Assembly: GCF_032854445.1 (NCBI RefSeq)
Contig: NC_088307.1
Location: 8,122,001-8,186,000 of the forward strand
DNA: 64,000 nt
From: Liolophura sinensis
Taxonomy: Eukaryota; Mollusca; Polyplacophora; Chitonida; Chitonidae
Direction: 5' to 3'
Below the pieces are notes generated by a model. It was not told the origin of the DNA. It ran no database searches and saw only the letters and a list, made by a program, of their open reading frames with translations. Below, piece by piece: positions 38,001-52,500 of the stretch. The position numbers and the translations under genes were made by a program. The stretch's first letter is position 1; the number at the start of each line of letters is the position of its first letter.

Positions 38001-41000
38001 TGACCTTGAACTCTCTGTCACTCTTTCCACCAGTAAACATTAGATTCTGGTTTGGACAGTAAAGAATATAATAAGTCCATTAAATTTACCACATTGTTTT
38101 AGTGAATCGATTGAGCATACATATGTGTAGATATAACGGTGATTGCTGCCAATATGGTGTGTCCAGTATACCATGCACCATTCTTCAGTCATCTGCGGTT
38201 CCACAGAGGCTTGGCATTAAGGGAGAACTTGATCAATATGAGAACCAGCAATTAATGCTGGATGGAATTCACAATGCGAAGCAAACTTGAACAGAAATTT
38301 TCTGACAGAATTGATTTACATTGCCCTGTGTATACATTGAATCTATTAGCATTAAGTGCGCTTGATGCAGTCCAGGCTTGCTCAACTTTTCAATCCGCCC
38401 TTTGTGTACGTTGCTAACGAGGTTACGAGTAATGATACAGCGTATTATAGTGTGGGACAAGTCGATGAAGGGGCTCAGTCTTCCTGTTGAGTAATCTACT
38501 ATGGACATCTAGCTCGTGTCTGTACCTTTCTATATCTGCTTCATTTTTGTTAATTTCACCTTTTTTATGGCACTCTATTTATGCAGACGGATGAACTATT
38601 GTAAGTCATCGATTTGTTAGAGGCTTGTGTAGACATGGCGTCACAGAACATGGCGCCTGTGGATTCTATTTTATTGCGTTAGTTTATCGGTAAATCTGAT
38701 GTGAAAAACGATCTTACTCGGGTTATTACATTTTTAAGTTTGTTGAAAACATACCAACTGCCAGCGGTGATGGTGTACAGTGTAAAGCTATGTAACATGC
38801 TGATAACCCATCTTCCCACTGCTGCACAGCTGCATAAACAGCAAACCTATGCCGACATTACTGTTGCGCGTTGGGACTATACTGGGACCAGCGATAGGTT
38901 TTTATGAGGTAAAAGTAAAACAGTGTTAAATTTTATCACTCAGCATATATATGCGTATAGAGCTATGGATGCATTCTCCAAGTGTATCTTGAAATTAACT
39001 ACTTGAAGCACAAATATGGATGTGACATTTATACTCTCTGCGTCCAAGCAGACCATCGTGGTATCCAATGTTTTCAAAGCATTCACTCGTTTGGAAAAAA
39101 TAAAATAAATCCAAATATTTCTTTGGACAGTGTTTAGTGGTCGATCATTTGGTGTATAATTAATTTAAGCGCTTTTTTTGGTTTAATATTTCCATTGAGC
39201 ACGTTTTTGAATACAGCTCATCAATGCAGAAAAAACGACCCTGACTATATCTCCCTCTTCTTCTTCTTCTTCTTCTCTCTCTCTCTCTATCTTGGAATAT
39301 AAATAAGAACAACTTGCATAGACAATTGCACCGGGCCGCTTCATAAAGATTAGAACAAGATATCAGACACATTGGAAACAGAAGCGAAGTTGGAAAGATT
39401 CATAAGAAAACGAATAATCCAGAGGAAGCGGAAACCCTGACCCCGTTGAGATGTTGTCATAATGGCAAGCGAATCGAGTTCATAAATATTATCTGCGCTG
39501 CTAACCGTGAGCCAAAGGCTGAGCGTGATTGGATCAAATTACACGGAGTTCCAGGACATCACTGGATAGTAAGGTTAAATCACAAAAGCTTCAAACAGAG
39601 CCGGGCGCGCTGTTTCCCGATGATTGCCCAAGGCATGCGATTTCGGTCTCTTTATGAAAAAGTCAGGTCACGTATGTCTAATACAGTGAAAGCGCATGAA
39701 TTCAAGGACCGTCTGCCTTCTCTCATTGGCGCCGTAATTTATCAGCTTTGATTGTTTGACTGTATCAGACAGAAGCCCATATAACTGTTACACAGAGCAC
39801 TTCGTCTTAGATTTGATGTCTCCTGCATCTCGGCTCTTGTGGCTGATATCGCGGGCATAAACAATAAACAAGGAAATCACCCAGTTTGACGTTAGTTACT
39901 GGCAAGATGCTCAGCTAGTTTGCCAGTCAGTTCATCAGTCGGTTCAGGCGTAGTGTCTTTGGTTAAACCAAAGTTATTACGTATATCAACAGTACGTCTG
40001 ATGCAGTGAGTAGGTCAGTTTACCAGTTAGTCACTTAGCAACTCGGACCGGCCCGGATAGCACAGTTGGTAGAGCGTCCGCTTCGGGACCGGTAGATCAG
40101 GATCAATCCTTGGTCGAGTCACACCTAAGACTTTAAAAGAGGAAGTTGTAACTTCCTCGCTTGGCGTTCAGCATGAAGGGGATAGTGCAACGACTGGTTG
40201 ACCCGTATCAGTATAATGGCTCGGGCGGGGCGGCTTACTTGCCTTCGGTAAGTCGTCTCAGTGATGCAGCACTAAATAAAAGAGCGGTGGAAATCCGTCC
40301 TGCAACAAGGAGGCACATTACACGTGCATGCACCCTAATGATTCCTTCGTCGTCATATGACTGAAAAATTGTTGAGAACGACGTTAAACCCCAAGCACTC
40401 ACTCACACACTTAGCAACTCGGTGAGTGAGTGAATCGATCTGTCATTCAGTTTAATAGTGATTCTGTCCGGATAGGTCTGCAGTTAGAATTTCACCTTAT
40501 CAGTTAGCCAGGATGCAGCTGAGTGCGGGGAGTGTGTCGTTTTGTCCGTAAGTCGAGGACTCTGTATGATTGGTTGGTCTGCAATGAATCTGTCGATTTA
40601 CCATTTGTATCTCTACTGGCGAGTCAGTACAGCAGGCTATCTGGCGATGAGTTTAGTTTATGCACGTTGTCAGTAGGATAGAACGTCAGTGAGGGAGTTT
40701 TGCTAGTCAATCAGTTAGTCCAGAAGAGCTTGACGGACCCGCCCGCTATCTGGAGAGTCTATCAGTCTGTCAATTAGTCAGCGAACAAATAAAAGAACGG
40801 ATCTGGCTAAAAGCCAGTCCAGTCTACTGGTGAAGTCAGCATCTTTAGCAACCAGTCGATCAACGTGTGAGTTATTATTCCTTGTTAGGACAAGTGTAGT
40901 CAAACCGAAATCATTTAGTGACCAGTTTTACAATAGGTTATACCATGATGGTATTTGAGGTTGTATAAGGGAGTGCAGGGGAGAGTTTCCAATAATCAGC

Positions 41001-43469
41001 ATCCGCCAGAGCGATCGGACAATGGTGTGCATCTCTCACTTTTCCTGCTATACCCAGAGGAAATAGGCACAGAATGTCTTCAGAACCATCACTACTCGTG
41101 TTCCTGGACCAATATATTTATGGTCGGTCGCGTTGTGTTTTTTCCCTCGTTACCTGAGGGGACCTGTCATAAAAGCTGATCACGCTCTCCGCTACAGTGG
41201 TTTAGAAAACGAGATAAAACATCATCCTTAACACTGTCGTCGCTCAGTTGAAAAATTTTATCCTATATTGCCCCTAGAGCCTCGCCTACTCAGCAACGGC
41301 GACGCCGACAACATTTTACGCCGAAAATGATGCTGATAAAGTTTTCTGTATTCTACAGGCAGTCACTTGGCTGCCTGAACCACGATAGGGCTTGATAGGC
41401 GTATTTAATACATTCGGACTGGGTAAATAGTCTCACACGGAAGATTCACATTTGGTAAATATTAAGTGCTGATGGTCCCCGACCCTCCCTCTGCCCTCCC
41501 CCTTTTTTCCGAACAGGAAAAAGGAAGAAAAATAGCTTTGAATACACTCACGTGCTATAGATTCTTATCTGTCCTTGCTTGTTGATTTGGAAGTGAAATT
41601 GGGTGGCGTTGGAATCAGTGTAGCATATTCTGTGCTTTACTGGGGATATTAATGCTTCCTATTGCTTCCTGTTGCAAACTTTATGTATCATTTATACGTG
41701 GGGCATGAATCTATTTTCAAACTTTGGTGATATATATCACATACCCAGTTTCCAAAATAAGCAACCTCACGTTCACAGTATTGGGAACATTCCATTTAAT
41801 CTCACTGGCATGTCGTCTTGCACCCAAGTCCCTGGTTCAGTGAAACTATACATTAAGTCCGACGTTGGTATACCACTCGTAGGCCATGAAGTGCCCGTGT
41901 GAAAAGATAGGTTGTCAGTAATTTGACGGACCGACCGACCGATCGACCGACTGACTGACAGACCGACCAGCTGACATAAAGAGAGCTAAATTTACTATAT
42001 ACATTTTTTGGTCTGTTTGTCTGAAAACATTTTGTGATTGTTTTAACTATACGTTTTATCACGTTTTTCATCGGTTGGTGCAAACTCCTGTATTTTATAT
42101 GGGACTAGAACAATAAGGGCATACCGAAGATGGCTCTCTGGGGGAATTTTTGCAGCGTGCGGCGACAAACACCAATATCTGAAACACTCTTCTCACACGA
42201 TGTATCCACCAATACCCAAGCCTCAGTACAGTAAAACTACGCGTTTAACGTATATGTACTGCCAGGATGCAAATGTGTGCGGCATTGTACGCGTGTGTTT
42301 GTGAAGCTCACGGTGTAAACGGATGTGTGTACAAAACGTACACACTTTGATACACGGTTAACATGTGTATAGGAGCATACAGTATGCATATCAATAAGCC
42401 CGTGCAAATTTGTTATAATTTATTTGCACCTACATTAGAGAGTAGCATTTGACATTTAGAGAGTAGCATTTGACATTTAGAGAGTAGCATTTGACATAAA
42501 TTAAGCTCATGATGACACAATAAGCGTATTTTAACATTAGATCTAACTTGGGTGGGAAGAAAGGGTGGAACTGGTTACAGTCGATTTGTTAAATGAATTT
42601 CACTCTGTACTCGTTTTCTTTTTGTTACTGGTTTAATTTGCAATACGCTTGATGTTGGGGGCACCGAATATTCATGAATATACTTACATGCAGCGCCGTT
42701 AAATCTAAACTTTAACATTTTGTAGCAACTGCTTGCTCTTGCCGTCTATTTACATGCGCGACCAGCCTACCATCTCTGCCCTAACCAACCTAACATTTCT
42801 GTTCTAACCAACCTAACAACTCCGTCCTAACCATCCTACCATCTCTGTGCTAACCAACCTAACATGTTTGTTCATTAATCCAAAGTCATATTCGTCGGCT
42901 TACTTTTTCCAATAGGCAGGAGTGTCGAGTGTAATTTTGGGTTGACCCCTGAAAGTGTAGTTAGTAGATTGTATCAGAACGGCAGCTCCCTTCAAAAATC
43001 CATTAGCTCTAAACGCTTTTTAGTTGTAATATTTGCTCCATCCATACGAAGTAGTAAATCCTCTCTACAATAGGATCGATATTATATGTCACAAGCCTGA
43101 TATTCCGACTGTGGGTCTCTGGCGGCTGGCAAATTACATTTTCACGTTTTTGTTTTGTTTAGTTTTCATGTTTGTTGGTGGGAGATATATCGGTTGTGAC
43201 TTGACCTAAACTTTGTTTGAATTGATAACGGTACATTTCCATCATGCTGTACTCCTCCCTGTGTGTGAATTGATCCGCAGCCCATAATCTAAAGGCTAAA
43301 CCAAAGTAAGTTTCCCATTAAATCAGGCTGTATGCAGTAACGACGGGCTCGCTTCATTATACATGTAATTTTCCGACGCTCAAATAATATATATAACCAT
43401 GAAATATATAACCATGAAACTACTAAAGCACAACTACTAAAGCACAGCAAATGCCTTCACTTGAAGTTT

Positions 43470-43531
<62 letters not shown>

Positions 43532-46500
43532 TCAATGAGGTATTTTCTAAAGATGATAGCAGCTGGGATCCAGTTTATTACTAATGGTATAACTATACGC
43601 AACTACCAAAAGCCAAATTCTTCTTTAGTTGATTTATACGTGTATAACTACAGGACTGACTCAAGTCTAGCATATTGGGAATAACTATAAAACTACTTAA
43701 CACACATCCTTCCGTTTACTCCAAATGTACTGGTCAAACTACGATACCCTCAATGGCCCATCTACTCCTCCAATCCAGCGCTATTATATTTGTTAATAAC
43801 CATGAAACTACTAAAGCACAGCAAAAAATAGTGTGTCAAATGCCTTCATTTGAAGTTTCTTAAGTTTTATAATGAGTATAATTCTTGTGTAAGTAAATAT
43901 GGACAGAGCGTCCAGACTCTCTAGCGCTCTGCTTCATGATTGTGTCTAATTCCGCTAAACCCGGGTCCAAGGGCAGTCTGTATATAACTAATAGTCAACC
44001 TAAGGAACTTAAGACAAGTATTTGCACTTAATGTTGATTTTGGGGGCGATTACAAATGTTTACCACATGTTCGACTCGATTGTAATTTCTGATTGTAAGT
44101 TACAATAATTAACAGTAGTAGTTTAACAATCAACTTAGGCCTACAATCCCTTTGTGTTAGCAGTTCCTGAAGCATAACATGCCATGCAGTATGACTACAA
44201 CTACAAAACTGGCACGGTCCAGACGCCCTTCCAGTTCATTTCTGTAGGTACGAATGTAAAACTACCGAACAGTTCGCCACCATAATTCTAATTTTTTGGG
44301 GGGGTATAATTACGGTCTGTGTATAGATAACAAGTAGAAAATAAAACCCCATTTGGTTCAACATTTTGGGATTTACAAGGAATTTGCCAAAGCCACAATC
44401 TCCCCTGTAGTTAATTATCATTGGTAAAACTGCTCACAAACGAACTCGGTTATACTAATCTATATGCGTACTAATTGGAGACGTAGCCATGGTTAAACTT
44501 GATATACAATTTGGAGGCCTACTCTATGTGGAATAACCAACTCCCAAACGTCCCTGCCATTTTAATACCGTTTGGGTATGTAACTGCCGAATTACAAAAC
44601 GCAACCCCCTCTTTCTGTTCATTTCCCAGGGGACTGAAAGAACATGGCCATTGTTTCTTGCACAAATGCAAAAGAAATTTGTGGGTGCGGATGTATGCCG
44701 TGTACAATGACAAACCTCATGCATCATTCAGTTACTCAGAACTATTCTTCTACACACGTTATTCATAAATATATAAATGTAGATCCACCCATAACCCAAT
44801 TTCCTCTCAGGATCAGTGCTACAAAACTGGTTTTAACTGAACAATTGTAGGCGAATCGTATCACTAATGGGCAAGGGTAGACAATTGACACTGGTCTGAC
44901 CCAACAGAAACTCTTCGTACTATTGTGGGTGCTTCGCTGAGGTTATGATAACTTTTTGGCTGCGACAAGATATCTTATGGGAGGACGGTATTATTGCTAT
45001 CCGTCTTGTGGCTGAGGCCCTCTCGATCGTGGGATGCATTTTTGAAAGGGCAATTACACGCAGATTCTGTCTGCCAGCAACCTGCGGATGGCCGTGGGTT
45101 TCCCAGGGCTCTGTCCGAATTCCTCTCACCATAACAAATAAAACACCAATCAAATAAATAATTAAACAAATAAATAAATCAAATCCATTTCTAAGCGCAC
45201 GTGTATAGCAAGTTCTAGCTGGAAATGCTTATTTTTCTTGCCCCTTATTTTGTCCACTGAAGCGTACGTCGTAGATATTTTTTATGCAAACTGTATTAAT
45301 CCGACATTAGCACAATGACTTATTGGTGGACCCTCTTTTACAAGATCTCTTTTGAAACTTCGCGTCATTACACTATACGAAACAGGAAAGGTTATTGGAC
45401 ATTCGAAAATAGAAATATTCATACTTTCTCTGTTAAGACTACGTGAAGATGTCAGCTACATGTACAAGTTATACATACAATCTATTTGTTTCTGTGGGAC
45501 TTCTTTCAGATGCCAACCGGTTACTCGATCACCTGCAAGGAACGATCGGCTATGTTGTCGTTGTCAAACTATTGGATGCCACAATTTTTGAACCACTTTG
45601 TGTAAATCACGTTCACTTTCCTTAGCTGATAAACCGTTCACCTTTCTTCCACGTACAATTCGTAAGGTAGTTTGAAGCCAGAATTCTGGATATTTTATTG
45701 ACGACTTTCAAAATTGCCACACCATTTCTGTGGAGAATATTCATGCGCCAGTGCCACGTAATTGCGGCCCAGAGCTATATCCGTCTCGTCCATAGGAGTT
45801 CTCGTGAGCATGCAGTTGGGTCGTTGGGTTGTTAGGGCGAATGTTAAATTAGAAGTAATTATGAGCAAAATTGGACTTCTGCACAGGTTCACATTGTGAC
45901 AGTGAAGACAATAACCTCTCCTCCACATTTGATTATCTGATAGCTTAAGTCCGGTAAACGCATTAGATCTCTCTCAGCCGCCATTTTCAACCGAACACAG
46001 CATATTCGGAAAGATCATAGCATCGTCTGACTCGACAACGCTATTTTAGTCCACGGCAGCCGGACTGAAAAGCCTGCTAGTATCGCAGCTTCAGACCAAG
46101 TCAAGGTCTAGCCGAGCTATGACAGCTGGAACACAGGAGGCATTGCACATGTATGTTTTACATCTTGCGCGTAAACAACATGAGGAATTATAAGAAATTG
46201 CCCGTGGTGAGTTGTACTGAAATAAGCTATTCTCGTGGCCTCTGCCTCGGTAAGGTTTTGAAGTGTGAGGGATGAGTGAGTTTGGTAACTTTAACTAAAA
46301 GCACCAGTTAGTACTAGACATCACGTAACCACGTGGTGGCAGGGTCGGGTTTTTGTTTGCTGTGTATCCCCAATAGCAATGCTTATTTTTTATGTAATAC
46401 GAAGACAGTTTAGAGAAGTGAGCATATAGACGACTGTGTTCTCTGGCCAGGGAACATACGGTGGAAAAATTTTCCGAGACAGACGAATTTTCGTTGGATT

Positions 46501-49500
46501 TCATGTGGATTAAGTACCGCTGTGGAATCGTCGAATTATTGAATGTACAATGTATAATCTATGAATGAACTTAAGCCATGTCGGCTATTCTGTGGGGATT
46601 TTGATAATGAGAGCTGATGTTATTACAGACCGATCACGCTGGCAGAGGGAAAAGCAACAAGATTATAGTGGAACATCTGCATTAGCAATCACAAAAAAGT
46701 GACGTCTTAAGACAATATTTTGAAGCTTGACTTGCCAGGGAAATCAGGATATATTGATCGCTTACTCTCGTTATTTTATGAGGATTTTTAACTGATGTTT
46801 TTACTCTCTGTATAAGGTATAATTGTCATTCATTTCTGATATATTTTGGAAATCATTAGCGTTTGTTTATTTTTTCAACTTCGACTAAGTTGATTTTTTA
46901 ACAGCTATTAATATTTCTGATTGGTTTTAAGCTTGAATTAGAGTTAATAATGACCTGTCACAGGACAGGATTTTTATTCTTCAGCTTTGGTTCCAGACTA
47001 ATTTACACAGGCCCTAGTAATCTGAAGTCAAACCGATTCTGGGCTCGTAATTGTCGATCGACGCTATTTATCACCATGACGCCCATTGCCAGTTGCATTT
47101 CATAACCTTCAGTCGAATAGGAACGGTTAAACTGAATCGTCAACGTAAACTACTTCTTAACGATTTGCAATCTAACATTACAACTGGAATTAGCGCGTAT
47201 AATTTACCGTTACGGAGTCTGGTGGTAATTAGGAACACCAAGGTCAACTTTTGCGAATATCATTTATTTGAATAGACAGTTTTGTTGAAGGGCAATAGAG
47301 GGAAGGAATGCAACGGGATTTGAATTAGAGTGGATAGATAAAGACTATTTGCCCACTATATAGAATTGCATTCCAAAGTGGCTTTTGTGTGTCCAAGACT
47401 AGTGTATCTCTACTAGCAGTCGTGAGAGCTGTCTAGTGTTGGGGAAGAAATGTCGATCACTGGTGAAGTTTACAAGTGATGTTGTTCAAGATGGCACGGT
47501 TAATCTTCTTGATTGTACATGATACTGTTGATGTAGAAGGAGAATGTAAAAGATTTAGATTTGAGTGTGGGCGAGGGTAGTCTATATTTATTTATTTGGT
47601 TGTTGTGTATACACCTTGCTCTAGTTTAATATATACCATGACGGTCTGTTTTTTCTTATCGGAGAAGAAAACCGAGATTCGTTGGATAAACCATCGACCA
47701 TTGGGCAAGCTACTGGAGATCTCCCTCATGTGTGCAAGCCGTACTGGTGATAGAAGGCAACTGTCTTCAACGAACGATAAACGATAGAAACGGTCATTCG
47801 AGCGCCGTCGATGGTGTTTTGCCACCAATGATCCACGATCAGAGTGGATACAAACGTACAAGACTACACATCTGCTTTTTAAATTTTGAGGAATGAACTA
47901 CAAATTGTGGCGGGTAATGGAGCAGTTTTATCACAGACATTATCGAGACTCTCAAAAGCGGTGAAAGGACAAATAATTTGAGGATATGAATAAATTTGCT
48001 GACTTAATCAATCAGTCAATGAATAACTGTCGGAAAGACTGAAAGTCATTTTGTTAGGCTTACTATTACCTGTCTGTTAGGTTATCAAACTCATTGCACT
48101 CAGATCTTTACATTCACAGAAAATTCTCTAAAAATATCTGGGGCTATCGAATTAATTTACGAGACATCCAATGCAATCGTGTAATTCATCCAGTACTATC
48201 ATGTAACGACGAGATGACGTGTTATTGAGGGCGCTGATATCATTGTTTATGTGCTCAACATCAACGACCAGAAGTTAAACCAGCAGCAATATTATTAGCG
48301 ATCTAGAGCCTTAAGTAGCCAAGGGCCTTTTGGGACATCTGGCTGATAATAGCTATGCCGGGCTACTGGCCATTGATTTATTTATTTGATTAGTGTTTTA
48401 CGTCGTACTCAAGAATATTTCGCTTATACGACGTCGGACAGCATTGTGGTGGGCGGAAAGGGGGCAGAGCCCGGAGAAATACTTGTCATTAATATTGGGT
48501 CATTATAAGAGTATTACCAAATTATAACTCCTATTACCTCATGGTATTCACGTAATACCCAGCCTCGAACCTGCCAGTAACCTGCCCATGGTCGTGGGTT
48601 ACCCCCGAGTTTTCTCGCGTATAAAGCCTTCTGCCGTCGTCGAATTAGTGAAATGTTACCCAGTACGGCGTAAAACACCAACCAAATACATCGAATAAAT
48701 CAAAATAATCCGAAATAAACCTGAATCCGAAATCCTTTACGTGAATCCGAAAACGGTACCCTAAGCATCTATGTACTGATACCAACATTCGGTTTCCTGG
48801 AGCTTTACCATACATATGCTAACGCTGCAGGAGACGGCTATTCATCGCGCCCCGTGAAACAAGCTACATATAGATTTCTATGTTTACAGAAAAGCTGCGA
48901 CTATATTATTGATCATCGGATGATATTTCATCTTCGAGAAAGCACAAGACGTTTGGTTGTATTTTCCACATAAGCAATCCGACCAGAAAGACAGTTGTTC
49001 ATATTATTAACCGAGACACGTGGTTCGATAAGTCGATATGTCTGTTTGTCCATCTCTCTGTTTACCTGTTCTGTTGGCCTGTCAGTTGGTATGTCATGTG
49101 ACCGACGTTCAATTTTCCCAGCTTGGACCATTCACTTTACCTGGGGCCTGAGAACAAAGATAAATGGACTTTGTACGGAATCTCACAGCTATGGACTATT
49201 ACACCATACCAAACAATATTTCAGTTGCATGAAGGTGGTGAGGTGTGAGGTTTAATGAAGCGGGACCTTGGCATTAACATGTCCAGAACCCTGGCTAAAA
49301 CCCTGACTAAAACCCTGACCAAAGACGGTAAATACTGGAATTGTACACTGTTATTTATGGATCTGTTGCTAGAAACATATAAACATTTACAGGTACACCG
49401 AGTTTGGAAGGTGATAACCTTCAAATTAAGGTAGAAACTCTATAAGCTGGAGTGCATACGTTTTAATGGATGTCTGTGTATGCTTTGGGGGTTTGTGGCG

Positions 49501-52500
49501 TAAATTTTTAGTCATATGACGAAGAGGATATAGTGACAGATTTTCAGCATAGAAGTCGTTCTGTGTGTGTATATAAACCGTATCTTTAAGGAAGGGAAAT
49601 TGTATGCCGGCAAAACGTTGCTACATTTACGCCGAAGTATCACGCCGAAGACACCTGACATTGTCCACACAGTCCCATTATACTGACACCGGGTCTACAA
49701 ATCCTTTTTTCTCACCCTAGCATCTCACTGTTGAACAGCAGCAAATTATTTTGTACCCGGCAATAAACTGGGCGAAGTTAGATTGTACAGAACGGCATTT
49801 ACCTGTGTTTTCCTGCCGTATGAAGTGCTAACAAATCATTGCTATAGCACACAGAAAAGTAGAACGCCTTTATTGTCGTAATTAAGCTCAGACAGAAAAT
49901 ATCGCCAAAAGAATAAACAAAATAAATACAAATAAGTTTGTAAGCCAGCTCGTCTGAATTCTTACTTTTTTAATTTTATGCGGATTAAGGGAAACGAGCT
50001 TCTAGGCTTGAGGCTAATGTTCTCATCGCTCACTGCCTCTTAATTACTCAACTCTCCAGCAGATCCCGGCATGTCTAACACAAAACCAGGCTCTAGATTG
50101 ACGTAAATTCCATTTAGACGTTTCTAAAATTGGGACATTTTTTTAGTGAAGTCGTAAGGCTTTTGTTAATCGGTAACCCAGTTAACCACATTGATTGGCA
50201 GATACTGGAACAGGGACATGCGAGAAACGAAATCCCTGAAAAATCCGACGGGCTTTTGTCTCTGAATAGAACAACTCGTAATCACGGCGATGTGGATTCT
50301 CTGACTTCGTCAGGCGGAAAGCAAATACATAATTATATCATTTAGATTAAGTTTAAGGATTATGGTCCCTTTTTATTTACTTTAGGAAATCGGCTAGCAT
50401 TTGTGCTCAGAATCCCAGTTAGCATTAAGTGAAAAAGTAAAGTTGTTACGCCATATAACATAGCACGGCCGGCGTCCTTTACTATCCCTTTATCCTTGAT
50501 TGCATAACAAATATATTTGAATGCAAAGACACAAATTTCCATTTTCCTTGGCCGAAATCATACAAGAGATTATGTGGATAGTCTTATATCATATTTCTGA
50601 CAAATCTTTTGTGATTCTGGGAACGTTTCATTTTGGTAACCGAAGTGTATCACGTGGTCATGGAAACGTCTCATTGGGCCATCACCGGTTCTGGATAGGT
50701 GGGTGAATCTTGCCTAATTCAGAGACTATTCGAGTATTTGACGTGAAGTGACGTGGAGAACCACACAACGTTCATCTCAGAACTGCAGGCTTTGATCTGC
50801 GTTCGTCTTTGTCTAGCTTCAGTATCTGAAGCACTGTGATATTAGGGCCAAATATTTCGCCATCAGACTAGCATATGAGATTGATCGGACGCTGGTTTAG
50901 AAGCGACTGTCTATCGCCAAACATCAAAGCACTTGGATATACATATATATATTTATTTATTCTGCTGACGACATTGACGATGACGTACAGCAAGCCTGAA
51001 CCACAGTTGTAGTTCTTTTATATTGCATTATTTAGTTGACTATGTTTTGGTCTCCTTTGAGCTGAACCTTTGCCTGAAGATATGGAAGACTTGAATGTAT
51101 TTGATGATTAGAACCAATCGGGAAAGTAAATTCCAGATTTACTTAAACGAAACTCTGTGAATGGTGTACTGGAATATATGTCAAGTTTATACTAAAACTT
51201 TACCTGCAGTTGGTGGGAAATGTGTCAAAGTATTGGTTATGACACCGCCGTTAGTACTGTCATAAAAACCAAGCCAGACCTATCTTCTTTGAAAGGCAAT
51301 TTTATTCCTCCACATCGGAAGAAGACAAGAATCCTACATTATTTGGGTGGCTTTGTCTTAATCAAGACATTCTCCGCGTTCCTGTTTCAGCGGTGGCGAA
51401 ATCACGAAAGATTCACGGTATTCCAGGAACATTTCATACTGTCTATAAATTATCATAGGACGAGCGCCTGTGAAATGATAAAGTCATTATCGTGAAGTGA
51501 CAGGGCGGAAACAAGTTTCCTCGATGACGGATTGAAAACGCTTTATTACTGTGAACGTCATTTAGGCTGACAAATCTCCTTTCGTTTAAACAGACAGTTA
51601 TATAGCCAAAAACGAGAGGGAAAATTTGATTAAGCCGAGTATAAATGGACTGGGAGAGGTTGGTGGCAACAGCTTAAAAGAACAGCTGTGTACACCTGTT
51701 CGAAACTTGTGTTCTGGAAACCAGAACATTGAACGAACAGAACAGGGATTCCGCAAATCTACCACCGATGTCTACCACCGCTCACATGTGAAGGTGATAA
51801 GTTTTCCCACCGGAGTCAACAGAAAAAAAAATTGGGATTATTGAGCCCACCGTTGGTCTCTGTGATACAGAGGTATTGGGACCAGGGACGATTCCTGCGG
51901 TCTCGCTCGGGCTGAGGGTAGATAGAGAGTTCATGACCGGTGTATGGAACAAAGAAGCAAGGATCACGGAGACCTCTGCTGGACATAACACAGCAGGTTT
52001 GGGAACCAACGAGTCTCCTGTATGTGATAGGAGTGCCATGGATCCCAATGAAGGCTTTCCGGAGGCTCCGAGTGAGCACGAATTGTCCATGGCCAGTGGA
52101 TTAAGCGATACCTTACCGACCAAGGATGCGGAACACTACCCATTACCTAAACCCAAGACCGAAGAGCCAGTTACTGCAGAGGTCGTCCCTGTGTGGGACT
52201 TTCCCCATTGCCACCCAGGTGATGTTCCCGACTTTGAGGGACGGGAATTGGTCAACCAACAGATGGATGAAACTGCTGTAGTTGGCGATGGTATGGTTGA
52301 GATATTAAACCATCAACAACAAGGTTCCTATCAAGACGTCGACGGCAGCGCGGAAACACCAACGTACGCTAATGTCAGCAACATCACCAAGGAACAAGTT
52401 GCGCGTACAGAGAATATTTACAAACCTACGAGGTCTGTGGAAAGGATCAACGAAAGATGTAACGCAATTCCAACAGATCAGTATAACCATCTGACATCGG

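Noticed and set aside
39446-39751. 101-codon frame in the large intron
   Set aside because: Open by length only; no domain, no start context and no homologue that I recognise.
43451-43684. 77-codon frame across the (TA)n tract
   Set aside because: Microsatellite-driven open frame without coding signals.
45975-46160. Possible promoter (GCCGCCATTTT, a YY1-like word) with a short frame
   Set aside because: A single short motif, with no exon and donor that fit any neighbouring gene.
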